Position numbers and translations under genes: made by a program
The notes under the pieces: model-generated
Databases searched by the model: none
Told to the model about the DNA's origin: nothing
What the model saw: the letters and a program-made list of their open reading frames with translations, nothing else
Assembly: GCA_049696015.1 (NCBI GenBank)
Contig: JBAVTG010000042.1
Coordinates: 1 to 14,074 of the forward strand
Direction of reading: 5' to 3'
DNA: 14,074 bases
Origin: JANMEX01 sp049696015
Lineage (GTDB): Bacteria; Pseudomonadota; Alphaproteobacteria; Rhizobiales; Rhizobiaceae
Part shown: piece after piece, positions 1 to 6,656 of the stretch
How the letters are laid out: each line of letters starts with the position of its first letter
Numbering within the stretch: position 1 is the first letter of the stretch

Positions 1-500
1 TGTGGTTCGAAGAACCGGTGCCGCCGGACATGCCCGAGGTGATGGCCGAAGTGGCGCGCTTCACATCGATCCCGGTCGCCACCGGCGAGCGCCTCTGCAC
101 GAAATGGGAATTCGCCCGCGTCATCGAACACCGCGCCGCGTCCATCCTGCAGCCGGACCTGGGCCGCTCCGGCGGCATTCTGGAAACCAAGAAGATCGCC
201 GCCATGGCGGAAGCCTATCATATCCAGGTCGCGCCGCACTGCTATTGCGGCCCCATCGTCGCCGCCGCCAACATCCAGCTAGCGGTGACACTGCCGAACT
301 TCCTCATCATCGAGGCGATCAAGACGTTTGATGGCTTCCATGGCGAATTGCTCAAGAAGAAGATCGAATGGCAGGATGGGCATATCATCCCGTCAAAAGA
401 GCCTGGCTTGGGAGTGGAACTCAACGAGGCTGTGTGCGACGCCAATCCATGGACCGGCAATATCTTGCACCTGCAAATGATGCAGACCCCGCTTGTTTAG
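1..500 (+). CDS. Enolase-superfamily enzyme, mandelate racemase/sugar-acid dehydratase type (5' end outside window)
   Basis: The reading frame is open from base 3 to the TAG at 498-500 and gives about 165 C-terminal residues; members of this family usually have 380-400, so more than half is missing to the left. The visible part is the end of the TIM-barrel domain. WFEEPV supplies a metal-binding Glu, GERL a second acidic ligand, QPDLGRSGG an Asp, and APHCYCGP the His of the His-Asp base pair. These are the hallmarks of the mandelate racemase / D-galactonate dehydratase branch, which abstracts a proton next to a carboxylate in an Mg2+-dependent reaction, usually in sugar-acid breakdown. The exact substrate cannot be read from this part. 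The gene converges on the DUF3592 gene, with four bases between the stops and no clear terminator. The family is sure; the substrate is unknown. Confidence 0.88.
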   Translation, partial: WFEEPVPPDMPEVMAEVARFTSIPVATGERLCTKWEFARVIEHRAASILQPDLGRSGGILETKKIAAMAEAYHIQVAPHCYCGPIVAAANIQLAVTLPNFLIIEAIKTFDGFHGELLKKKIEWQDGHIIPSKEPGLGVELNEAVCDANPWTGNILHLQMMQTPLV

Positions 501-504
501 GCGG

Positions 505-897
505 TTAGCCGGTCACGAAGCCGAACAGCTTGGCAAGCAGCACACCGAGCATGCCAAACAAGAACGCATATATTGCCACGCGCAAGACCGGTCGTGGAAC
601 AATTGCGTCTTGCGCCGCCCCTGCCGGGTAGACAACGGGCATCTCGATTCCGACGGCCGGCGTTGGTTTGAACTTACCATATGAGTCAACAAATTCGTGG
701 TTTCGCCCGTACTCATCAGCGAACCGGATGCGCGCCATATAGTAAGTGCTGCCATCGTCTTCGCTGGTACTGTGATCGATCACGGTTCCGGTCGTGCGGA
801 CACGCTTCACGCGGAACATGCGCCAGTCTTGCCAAACAACAAAACCGGCTACACTGGCCGTCAGGAGGATGGACAGAAGCAGAAAGAACGTTGCCAT
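505..897 (-). CDS. DUF3592 family small membrane protein
   Basis: The product is 130 residues, starting at ATG 897 with a GGAG five bases upstream. Residues 1-22 form a hydrophobic N-terminal membrane segment (rich in L, A and V). A soluble central part holds the DUF3592 pattern: a TGTVID strand, an ARIRFADEYGR strand, an FxxSxG-like FVDSYGK and VGIEMPVVYPAG. A second membrane segment lies near residues 106-127. The layout suggests a protein anchored by two helices with a small beta domain between them. The family has no established function. It lies 27 bp downstream of the HxlR regulator gene on the same strand and is probably cotranscribed with it. The family call is by pattern only. Confidence 0.75.
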   Translation of the reverse strand: MATFFLLLSILLTASVAGFVVWQDWRMFRVKRVRTTGTVIDHSTSEDDGSTYYMARIRFADEYGRNHEFVDSYGKFKPTPAVGIEMPVVYPAGAAQDAIVPRPVLRVAIYAFLFGMLGVLLAKLFGFVTG

Positions 898-924
898 ATT
901 CGCTCCAAAGCCAAAGACACTTTG

Positions 925-1323
925 TCACTCCGCCGCAATGCGTACCGGTCCATCAAAGGGTTCGCGTGCGTCAAAGACGACCCGTGCGTCTACGATGCGT
1001 TGACGGTTTGTAATCGCCCACTGTGCGATGACGCCGAGCGGGTCGGAGAGCGAATGGCCAAGCGCGGTCAGTTCATAGTCCACGCGCGGCGGGATGGTGG
1101 GATAAACCGTGCGGGTGACAAACCCGTCGCGCTCCAGCGTTTTCAGCGTAAGTGTCAGCATCCGCTGCGAAATTCCCTCCACGCCACGCTTCAATTCGGA
1201 AAAGCGGCGCGGGCCGTCATTGAGCGCGCGCACCACAAGCACGGTCCACTTGTCGCCAATCTGCGAGAGAACCTCATGCACGGCCATGCAATTGCCGGTT
1301 ACGTTTTTGGTGCTGTGCTTCAA
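925..1323 (-). CDS. HxlR-family winged-helix transcriptional regulator
   Basis: This 132-residue protein carries the whole HxlR fold. A Cys at residue 12 (TGNCMAVHE) is followed by IGDKWTVLVVRAL, FSELKRGVEGISQRMLTLTLKTLERDG (the recognition helix region) and the wing VYPTIPPRVDYELTALG. Known relatives such as YodB and HypR control reductases and sense quinones or electrophiles through an N-terminal Cys. Cys12 is the only cysteine and is placed for that role, which is an inference. The start is TTG at 1323, chosen because GGAGG lies seven bases upstream; an internal ATG (codon 13) would remove the Cys. It is divergent from the azoR-like gene, its likely target, and its own promoter overlaps GTTAC/GTAAC repeats, so autoregulation is likely. 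The DUF3592 gene follows downstream. Confidence 0.93.
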   Translation of the reverse strand: MKHSTKNVTGNCMAVHEVLSQIGDKWTVLVVRALNDGPRRFSELKRGVEGISQRMLTLTLKTLERDGFVTRTVYPTIPPRVDYELTALGHSLSDPLGVIAQWAITNRQRIVDARVVFDAREPFDGPVRIAAE

Positions 1324-1359
1324 AATAGTGCCTCCTTGCGGGGATTTTTGTCGAGGACT

Positions 1360-1388
1360 ATTTTAGCCAAGGTTACGAACAGTAACAA
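1360..1388 (-). promoter_or_regulatory. Probable promoter of the HxlR regulator gene
   Basis: Read on the minus strand, TTGTTA (1388-1383) and TAAAAT (1365-1360) are separated by 17 bases, a good sigma-70-type fit. The predicted transcript would start near 1353, about 30 bases before the TTG start codon. The GTTAC-N5-GTAAC element at 1372-1386 fills most of the spacer and reaches into the -35 hexamer, so a bound regulator would block polymerase. Confidence 0.55.
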
Positions 1389-1405
1389 GTATCCATTTCG
1401 TAACC
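1371..1405. promoter_or_regulatory. Candidate HxlR operator: three GTTAC/GTAAC half-sites
   Basis: Two nested inverted repeats are visible. GTTAC (1372-1376) and GTAAC (1382-1386) form a 15-bp palindrome with a 5-bp centre. GGTTACGAA (1371-1379) is also exactly inverted as TTCGTAACC at 1397-1405. HxlR proteins bind as dimers to short palindromes in such divergent spacers. The position between the regulator and azoR supports an operator controlling both; which pair is bound is not known. Confidence 0.55.
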
Positions 1406-1464
1406 AAAGCACATTTTGAAACCAAGCAGCCGCGCACCTTGAATGCGCATGAAGGAATCCTCCC

Positions 1465-2061
1465 ATGTCCAACGTCCTCCTTGTTCTCACCTCGCCGCGT
1501 GGCGATTCCGTCTCCACCAAGCTCGCCACAGAGCTCGCCAACAAGATCGCCGCCAAGTCTGGCGGCGCGGTCACGCTGCGCGATGTCGCCGCCAAGCCGC
1601 TGCCGCATCTTGATGCCGAACTGATCTCGGCCACCCGCTCAGGCAAGACGGACCTCACCGCCCATGAAAAGGCAGCATTCGACCGCGCCATGGAAATCAT
1701 TGGCGAAGTGAAATCCGCCGACGTCGTCGTCATCGGCGCCGCGCTGTTCAACTTCGGCCCGACCACAAACCTCAAGGGCTGGATTGATCATCTTGCCGTG
1801 CCCGGCCAGACATTCAGCTACTCGGCAGAAGGCCCGGAAGGCCTCGTCAAGGGCAAGAAGGTCTATGTCGTCACCGCATCCGCCGGCACCTATGGAGAAG
1901 GCCCGGGCGACTACCTCAAGCCATGGCTGACATTTGCCTTGGGCTTCATGGGCATGAGCGACGTTGAAGTCATCACCGTCGACAAGCTGGCCTACGGTCC
2001 CGACGCCGTGGAAAAGACGATGGCGGCTGCCAACGACCAGATCGCTGCAATCGCGGCTTGA
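1465..2061 (+). CDS. azoR: FMN-dependent NADH:quinone / azo reductase (AzoR type)
   Basis: The product has 198 residues, the usual length for AzoR flavodoxin-fold enzymes, which reduce quinones and azo compounds by two electrons at bound FMN. Visible features are the FMN phosphate loop (SPRGDSVSTKL, residues 10-20), the ALFNFGPTTNLKGWIDHL segment (93-110) that covers the flavin, GQTFSYSAEGPEGLVKGKK (114-132) and the TASAGTY segment (137-143) with the following GPGDYLKPWL. The start ATG has GAAGGA eight bases upstream. It is divergent from an HxlR regulator, a common arrangement for quinone or electrophile stress, so induction by such compounds is expected. The hemerythrin gene starts 55 bp after its stop. 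The family is confident; the physiological substrate is inferred. Confidence 0.93.
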   Translation: MSNVLLVLTSPRGDSVSTKLATELANKIAAKSGGAVTLRDVAAKPLPHLDAELISATRSGKTDLTAHEKAAFDRAMEIIGEVKSADVVVIGAALFNFGPTTNLKGWIDHLAVPGQTFSYSAEGPEGLVKGKKVYVVTASAGTYGEGPGDYLKPWLTFALGFMGMSDVEVITVDKLAYGPDAVEKTMAAANDQIAAIAA

Positions 2062-2070
2062 CCGTGCCTT

Positions 2071-2100
2071 TGGTTTCGGGCGGACTTCTGCCCGAAACCA
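2071..2100 (+). other. Strong hairpin between azoR and the hemerythrin gene
   Basis: Bases 2071-2081 pair perfectly with 2090-2100, an 11-bp stem with an 8-base loop, starting nine bases after the azoR stop. No T run follows, so it does not look like a complete intrinsic terminator. It may stabilise or process the azoR transcript, or reduce read-through into the hemerythrin gene, whose ATG is 16 bases further on. Confidence 0.6.
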
Positions 2101-2116
2101 TTGTCAGAAAAAGATC

Positions 2117-2677
2117 ATGACGGTCACCCTTATCCTCCCCGACGATGCCACCCGGCCAAAAGCGCCAAAGATTGACGGCGCGACAGACCATCACCGCCGC
2201 AGCGGCCGGCGTCTTGCCCAGTTCCACGCGATGCATCTGCGCGAACTATCCCGCGTCACCCTCGTGATGGAGCGTGTCTTTGCCGGCAATGGCACGGCCA
2301 ATGAGTTGCTGACGACGATCAGTGCCATGCAGATGATCGGCAACATGCGCCAGTTCGGCAATCTGTGCGGCGCTGCCTGCGAAATCCTCACCGGCCATCA
2401 CTCCATTGAAGATCACTATGTATTCCCAAGGCTCAAGGGCCATTCGCCAGCGCTGGACAAAGTCGTCGACCGCCTCCAGGCCGAGCATCTTGTCATCCAT
2501 GAGCTCATCGTCCGTCTTGAAGCCGCGGCGCACGGCTTGATCGACACCCCCGGCGCTAAAAGCGCCACAGTGGTGCGATCCGCGTTCAAACAACTCGAGA
2601 CCTTCGTGATCTCGCATTTTGGCTATGAGCAGAACGAGCTCGAGGAATCATTGGGCTTTTACGGCATCGAAATTTGA
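2117..2677 (+). CDS. Hemerythrin HHE-domain protein
   Basis: The product has 186 residues. Ligand-like positions of a hemerythrin four-helix bundle are in order: HAMHLREL (residues 37-44), HHSIEDHYVFPRL (94-106), AEHLVIHE (122-129) and HFGYEQNELEE (167-177). Such His, Glu and Asp residues bind a di-iron centre that can carry or sense O2 or NO, or protect iron proteins. The N-terminal 30 residues are not part of the domain. The ATG at 2117 is chosen because the frame upstream runs through azoR and the hairpin; its ribosome binding site is weak (only an A/G-rich GAAAAAG). The gene may be co-expressed with azoR 55 bp upstream, which would fit a stress or low-oxygen role. Its stop is three bases from the stop of the convergent AGPS-like gene. 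Confidence 0.88.
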   Translation: MTVTLILPDDATRPKAPKIDGATDHHRRSGRRLAQFHAMHLRELSRVTLVMERVFAGNGTANELLTTISAMQMIGNMRQFGNLCGAACEILTGHHSIEDHYVFPRLKGHSPALDKVVDRLQAEHLVIHELIVRLEAAAHGLIDTPGAKSATVVRSAFKQLETFVISHFGYEQNELEESLGFYGIEI

Positions 2678-2680
2678 CCG

Positions 2681-4327
2681 TCAGCCGAGCAGCCTGCTCA
2701 TACCCGTAACGAGTATGTTTTCGGGATCAAGCGTGTGCTTCAATGATCGAAGAACATCCAGCCCGATGCTGTCTTTCTCCGAACGGGCCATCGCCGCATG
2801 GTCTGAACCAACGCCGTGATGGTGGCTCGCCGCGCCGCCATGGGCGCCAATGGCTTGCGAGATTTCCGTTTTGATCTTCTTCCACTGACTGAGCGGATCG
2901 TCCGATTGCGCAAACAGCGCAGTGAAATAGAGGCAGGCTGCTTCCGGATAGGAATGGCTCAAATGGCACATCAGAACACCGCGGGTATCCCCTGAAATCG
3001 AGCCAGACATGGCACGGTCAAACGCCTGACCGACTGCCGCTTTCAATTCAGCGAGCCTGCTCCACGGCGCAACGGTTTCAAACGTGTCAACGCCAATCCC
3101 GCGCAGCAGGAGGCTTTCGCGCAAAAAGGGCAAATCATAGCGGCTCTTGCGCCACGAGGCTCCGGGACTGCCGCCAAGCGAAACTGCGCCATGTTTGCGC
3201 ATTTCAGATTGCGCTTCTGCCATCACGTCAGCGCGCCGGCCGCTATCGCCTTCAAAGCCTGCAATGACAAGGGCTCCACGATCCGGAGCGCGTTTGAATT
3301 GCAACGCCAAACGTTCCAGCGCCGCCGGCGCGTTCAGGCCTTTCATCGCCAGCCGAAACCGGCCGAGAAAATCTGTCTCGATCTCGTCGGAAATGCGGAT
3401 CATCGAAAGGCCAGCGCCACATTGCACAAGCGCGCGCGCCGCATTCATGGCTGCCTCAAAGGAAGGCGCCAGCCAGCCGCGGTCATCAATCACCTGCGGC
3501 TTCTTGCGGATGCGCAACCGCACCGAAGTGATCAGTCCCAATAGACCCTCAGACCCGGCAACCAAACCGCCCAGCCACGGGCCGCTGGCCGAATGCCGGT
3601 GCATTTCGGTGCTCCAGATTCCGCGCGGCGTCGCAAGCCTTGCCGACAGCACCATGTCCGCCATGCGCCCATAGCCATTGGAACGCTGCCCGCTGCCGTG
3701 CGCCGCAACCGCCCCGCCCAAGGTCACGCCATGATAGCTCTGCGGAAAATGCCCCAATCCATAGCCGCGCAGATTCAGAATGGCTTCAAGCTCCGCCAGC
3801 ATCATCCCCGCCTCTGCCTCTGTTGTCATGTCGGTCTCGTTCAGGTCAAGCAGCCGGTTCATCCGCCGCATGCTGGCCGCAACGCGTGGCCGTATGTCGG
3901 CGCTGGCAAACCCGCCCGTCACATTTGTCGCGCCTCCGGATGGCGTGACGCAAAAGCCGAGACGGGCGGCCATCGACAACAGTTCAAGCGCGCCATCGGA
4001 GTCGGGTGGCGACACCACAGCATCAACAGGGTCGGATATGCGCCCTGCCCGCCGCGCCAACTGGTCAGGATAGCTTTGCCCAAGCGACAATGCAGCACGC
4101 TCCAACGGATCAACGGTGAAGCCATCCGGCCCAAATCGCGTTGCGAGTTCGGTTTGCGCGCCCCTGTTCAACCGCGACAGACGCAGAGACTTTTCGTCGA
4201 AGGCCATCGGCGCAACGTGTCGCAGCCCGTCGAGGCCGAGCATATCGCACAGCAGCCGCTCGGCCAGCGCTTTGCCTTCCAGCGGGTCGTCACCCTGCCC
4301 AAGCCAGCCCCACAGCTGCGCTGCCAT
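2681..4327 (-). CDS. Alkyl-dihydroxyacetonephosphate synthase (AGPS) homologue, FAD-linked
   Basis: This 548-residue flavoprotein matches AGPS along its length. AGPS exchanges the acyl group of acyl-DHAP for a fatty alcohol, making the ether bond of ether lipids. The FAD (PCMH) domain shows PSGGATNVTGGF (about 129-140), MNRLLDLNETDMTTEAEAG, GHFPQSYHGVTLGG, and PRGIW with GSEGLLGLIT. The catalytic part shows SMIRISDE (substrate Arg), DTFETVAPWSR, a CLYF tyrosine, and the SHHHGVGSDH histidine tract (about 501-510) that AGPS needs for activity. Generic FAD oxidases such as lactate dehydrogenases lack the DTFETxxPW plus HHHG pair. ATG 4327 shares its A with the TGA of the lipid kinase gene; a GTG at 4333 is an in-frame alternative. 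It is the last gene of a four-gene operon. The family is confident; the reaction here is inferred. Confidence 0.87.
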   Translation of the reverse strand: MAAQLWGWLGQGDDPLEGKALAERLLCDMLGLDGLRHVAPMAFDEKSLRLSRLNRGAQTELATRFGPDGFTVDPLERAALSLGQSYPDQLARRAGRISDPVDAVVSPPDSDGALELLSMAARLGFCVTPSGGATNVTGGFASADIRPRVAASMRRMNRLLDLNETDMTTEAEAGMMLAELEAILNLRGYGLGHFPQSYHGVTLGGAVAAHGSGQRSNGYGRMADMVLSARLATPRGIWSTEMHRHSASGPWLGGLVAGSEGLLGLITSVRLRIRKKPQVIDDRGWLAPSFEAAMNAARALVQCGAGLSMIRISDEIETDFLGRFRLAMKGLNAPAALERLALQFKRAPDRGALVIAGFEGDSGRRADVMAEAQSEMRKHGAVSLGGSPGASWRKSRYDLPFLRESLLLRGIGVDTFETVAPWSRLAELKAAVGQAFDRAMSGSISGDTRGVLMCHLSHSYPEAACLYFTALFAQSDDPLSQWKKIKTEISQAIGAHGGAASHHHGVGSDHAAMARSEKDSIGLDVLRSLKHTLDPENILVTGMSRLLG

Positions 4328-5265
4328 CAGCACATCACCCGGATGGCTTTGGGCAGCACTTCAAACAGCGCCGGAATTTGCCCGGGCGCCTCGCCGTCGA
4401 CATCCAGCAGCGCCGTATTCATCAACGGGTCCCCCACCGGTTCGATCAGAACCTTCTTGCCGCGCAGGATCGTCACCTGCGGATGGTCGCGGTGACTGCC
4501 GGTGTAGAGAAGGCGCAGATCGAAGATCAGCTTCAGTTTGGCTGCGCCGCGGAAAATCACCAGATCGATGAGCCCGTCATCTTCGATTGCATCCGGGGCG
4601 ATCATCATGCCGCCGCCGAAATACCGCCCGTTGGCCGCCGCCACCAAGGCGATCCTGGCCTCGATGGGCGGCTGGTCATCGACGGTGATCCGCACGGTCT
4701 GGAATTGGTATTTCACCAGCTCCTTGATCGTGTGCCACATGAACACCAGCTGGCCGGAGGCCTCGTTCGAGCGCTTGGCCGCATTGACCGCCCGCGATGT
4801 CGGGCCGGACAGGCCAAGGCTTGCAATGTTGATGAAGTGGCGTTCTGTCTTTCTTCCGGCCACACTGGTGAAACTGACGCGTCCGGCGTCAATCAGCCTG
4901 CCCGTGCCGCCTATCAACCGGCGCACCGCATCTGCCGGCGTTCCGTCCAGCTTCAACGTCCTGGCCAAATCAGAACCGGTGCCGCATGGCAAAATGCCAA
5001 GCGCCGCAGCAGCGCTCGGCCCGTCGCGCGTCCGCAAGATGCCGTCGGCCGTTTCACTGATCGTGCCGTCGCCGCCGGCCGCGACAATAAGCTCATAACC
5101 TTCGCGCGCCATGGCTTCGGCAATCAGCACGGCCTCGTCCGGCCGGTTGGTGCGGCGCAAATCAAAAGCGCCGAACTGGCGCGCCAGTTCAGCCTCGAAC
5201 TCCGGCCAGACTTTCGATGCCTTGCCCGCTCCCGCCACCGGATTGAGAATAACCCCGCATTTCAT
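4327..5265 (-). CDS. Diacylglycerol-kinase-type lipid kinase (YegS/DgkB family)
   Basis: The product has 312 residues, typical of soluble DAGKc-domain lipid kinases that phosphorylate the free hydroxyl of a glycerolipid with ATP. Seen motifs are NPVAGAGK (8-15), the nucleotide loop GGDGT (64-68), LPCGTGSDLAR (92-102), YFGGGMMIAPDA with EDDGLIDLV in the C-terminal beta domain, and LDVDGE near the end with a catalytic-type acidic residue. It starts in an ATGA overlap with the GlpD gene and ends in a TGATG overlap with the AGPS-like gene, so translation is coupled on both sides. In this setting the substrate could be diacylglycerol, monoalkylglycerol or alkylacylglycerol; the sequence does not decide. 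No membrane helix is obvious. Confidence 0.9.
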   Translation of the reverse strand: MKCGVILNPVAGAGKASKVWPEFEAELARQFGAFDLRRTNRPDEAVLIAEAMAREGYELIVAAGGDGTISETADGILRTRDGPSAAAALGILPCGTGSDLARTLKLDGTPADAVRRLIGGTGRLIDAGRVSFTSVAGRKTERHFINIASLGLSGPTSRAVNAAKRSNEASGQLVFMWHTIKELVKYQFQTVRITVDDQPPIEARIALVAAANGRYFGGGMMIAPDAIEDDGLIDLVIFRGAAKLKLIFDLRLLYTGSHRDHPQVTILRGKKVLIEPVGDPLMNTALLDVDGEAPGQIPALFEVLPKAIRVMC

Positions 5266-6656
5266 GGCAGCCTCCCGCTGCGCCCCGTGCCACTATTGTC
5301 GCCATTCAGGCGCCGCGCAAGCCAGCCTTCCACTTCGGCCTTCAAGCCCGGATCAAGCAGCAAGGCATGCCGCCCCAAACGCCGCAGATGATCCTCCGCT
5401 GTCAAAGCCATTTCGTCACGTTCCGCAACCGCCAGCTGGTCGGATAAGAGCGTCGGAAGATGCCGGGCGGCGATCACCGCATTTCGCGTGTCACACCGGC
5501 CGGTCCGCCTGCCGCACTGGGCAACAGTCAAATCCACTGCGCGCTCCGCCATCAGCCGGGCTGTCGTCCATTTGCCGCCGGTCACTGTCCAAAGCGCCGG
5601 CACACCATCGTCCCTATGGCTGACGATCAATTCTTCCCGCGCCGCGCGGTATGTGTCGCCCTCGCCGTTCGGCAAGGCCCGCACACCGGCGAAACTGGCA
5701 ATGGTCTTGTCCAGAAAGGGCTTCGCCGCAGGCATCAGCCGGGCGATCTTCGCCTGAAATGCCCCGATCTCGCTGTCCGTGGCGACAACCGAAGACAGAT
5801 CGCCCGCGTAAGCATCATCCGTCGTGCCGAACAGGCTCATGCCACTCCACGGCACGGCAAACACATGCTCGCCCCTCCCGGATACGGCGATGGCATGGGT
5901 TGATGACAGCGCGGGCGTCACAAGGTGGATGCCTTTGGATCCGGTGACACGGACCATCTTTTGCCCCGGCACCAGCCGCTCGGCCGCAGCCTGCGCCCAA
6001 GGGCCCGTGGCATTGACGATCTGCTTCGCTTGGATGGCAAACCTGTCACCGGTCAGCCGGTCTTTTGCGTTGACGCCTTCGACCCCGCTGCCAAGTCCAA
6101 CCAACCCATCTGCTGCAACATGGTTGGCAATCTGCGCCCCATGCGCCGCCGCATCCTGTAAAACCGCAATTACCAAACGGTGCGGCTCGGCAAGGTGGAA
6201 GTCCTGATACAACGCCGCACCGCTCATCCCGTCCATTTCCAGGGCCGGTTCGGTTGAAAGCGATTCAGCCCTCGAAAGCACCTTGGCCTTTCGGCCGGAA
6301 AGCCACTGATAAAGCGCCACGCCAACTCTGTTTTGAAAGCCGCGGGCCCCGGTCGTCAGCGGCAGCAGCCATGTCTGTTCGCAAATGTATTCCGGTGCGA
6401 TGCGCATCCATGCTGCCCGCTCGGCAAGGCCTTTTCGCACCAATCCGAACTGCCCGGTTGAAAGATAGCGGATGCCGCCGTGGATTGTGTGCGACATCGC
6501 CTCGCTGGCGGCGGCGGCGAAATCATTCTGCTCGATCAAGGCCGCTTTGAGCCCGCGTCGCGACGCATCGCGCACGATGCAGGCGCCAACCACCCCGCCG
6601 CCAATGACCATCAGATCAAAGGCGTGAGAGGCAAGTGCGGCAAGATCGCGTTTCAT
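5262..6656 (-). CDS. glpD: FAD-dependent glycerol-3-phosphate dehydrogenase (GlpD/GlpA type)
   Basis: The product has 464 residues. The N-terminal dinucleotide-binding motif is VIGGGVVGA (17-25) and the family signature SHTIHGGIRYL lies at 55-65, followed by LVRKGLAER and a long substrate domain with ATGPWA, FGTTDDAYAG, ANF-like FAGVRAL and TVTGGKWTTARLMAE. The enzyme oxidises sn-glycerol-3-phosphate to DHAP and passes electrons to quinone at the inner membrane. It is shorter than E. coli GlpD (about 500), mainly in the C-terminal domain. It overlaps the acyltransferase gene by four bases (ATGA) and the kinase gene likewise. Unlike a typical glpD it is not next to glycerol uptake genes, and the neighbours suggest it supplies DHAP for lipid synthesis. 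Start chosen for the ATGA coupling. Confidence 0.9.
   Translation of the reverse strand: MKRDLAALASHAFDLMVIGGGVVGACIVRDASRRGLKAALIEQNDFAAAASEAMSHTIHGGIRYLSTGQFGLVRKGLAERAAWMRIAPEYICEQTWLLPLTTGARGFQNRVGVALYQWLSGRKAKVLSRAESLSTEPALEMDGMSGAALYQDFHLAEPHRLVIAVLQDAAAHGAQIANHVAADGLVGLGSGVEGVNAKDRLTGDRFAIQAKQIVNATGPWAQAAAERLVPGQKMVRVTGSKGIHLVTPALSSTHAIAVSGRGEHVFAVPWSGMSLFGTTDDAYAGDLSSVVATDSEIGAFQAKIARLMPAAKPFLDKTIASFAGVRALPNGEGDTYRAAREELIVSHRDDGVPALWTVTGGKWTTARLMAERAVDLTVAQCGRRTGRCDTRNAVIAARHLPTLLSDQLAVAERDEMALTAEDHLRRLGRHALLLDPGLKAEVEGWLARRLNGDNSGTGRSGRLP

Noticed and set aside
2071..2100. The azoR hairpin as a complete intrinsic terminator.
   Set aside because: No T run follows the stem on the plus strand, so it is listed only as a hairpin.
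4141..5391. A 416-codon plus-strand frame opposite the lipid operon.
   Set aside because: It is antisense to the AGPS, kinase and GlpD homologues, whose conserved motifs define the true strand; long shadows are common in GC-rich DNA.
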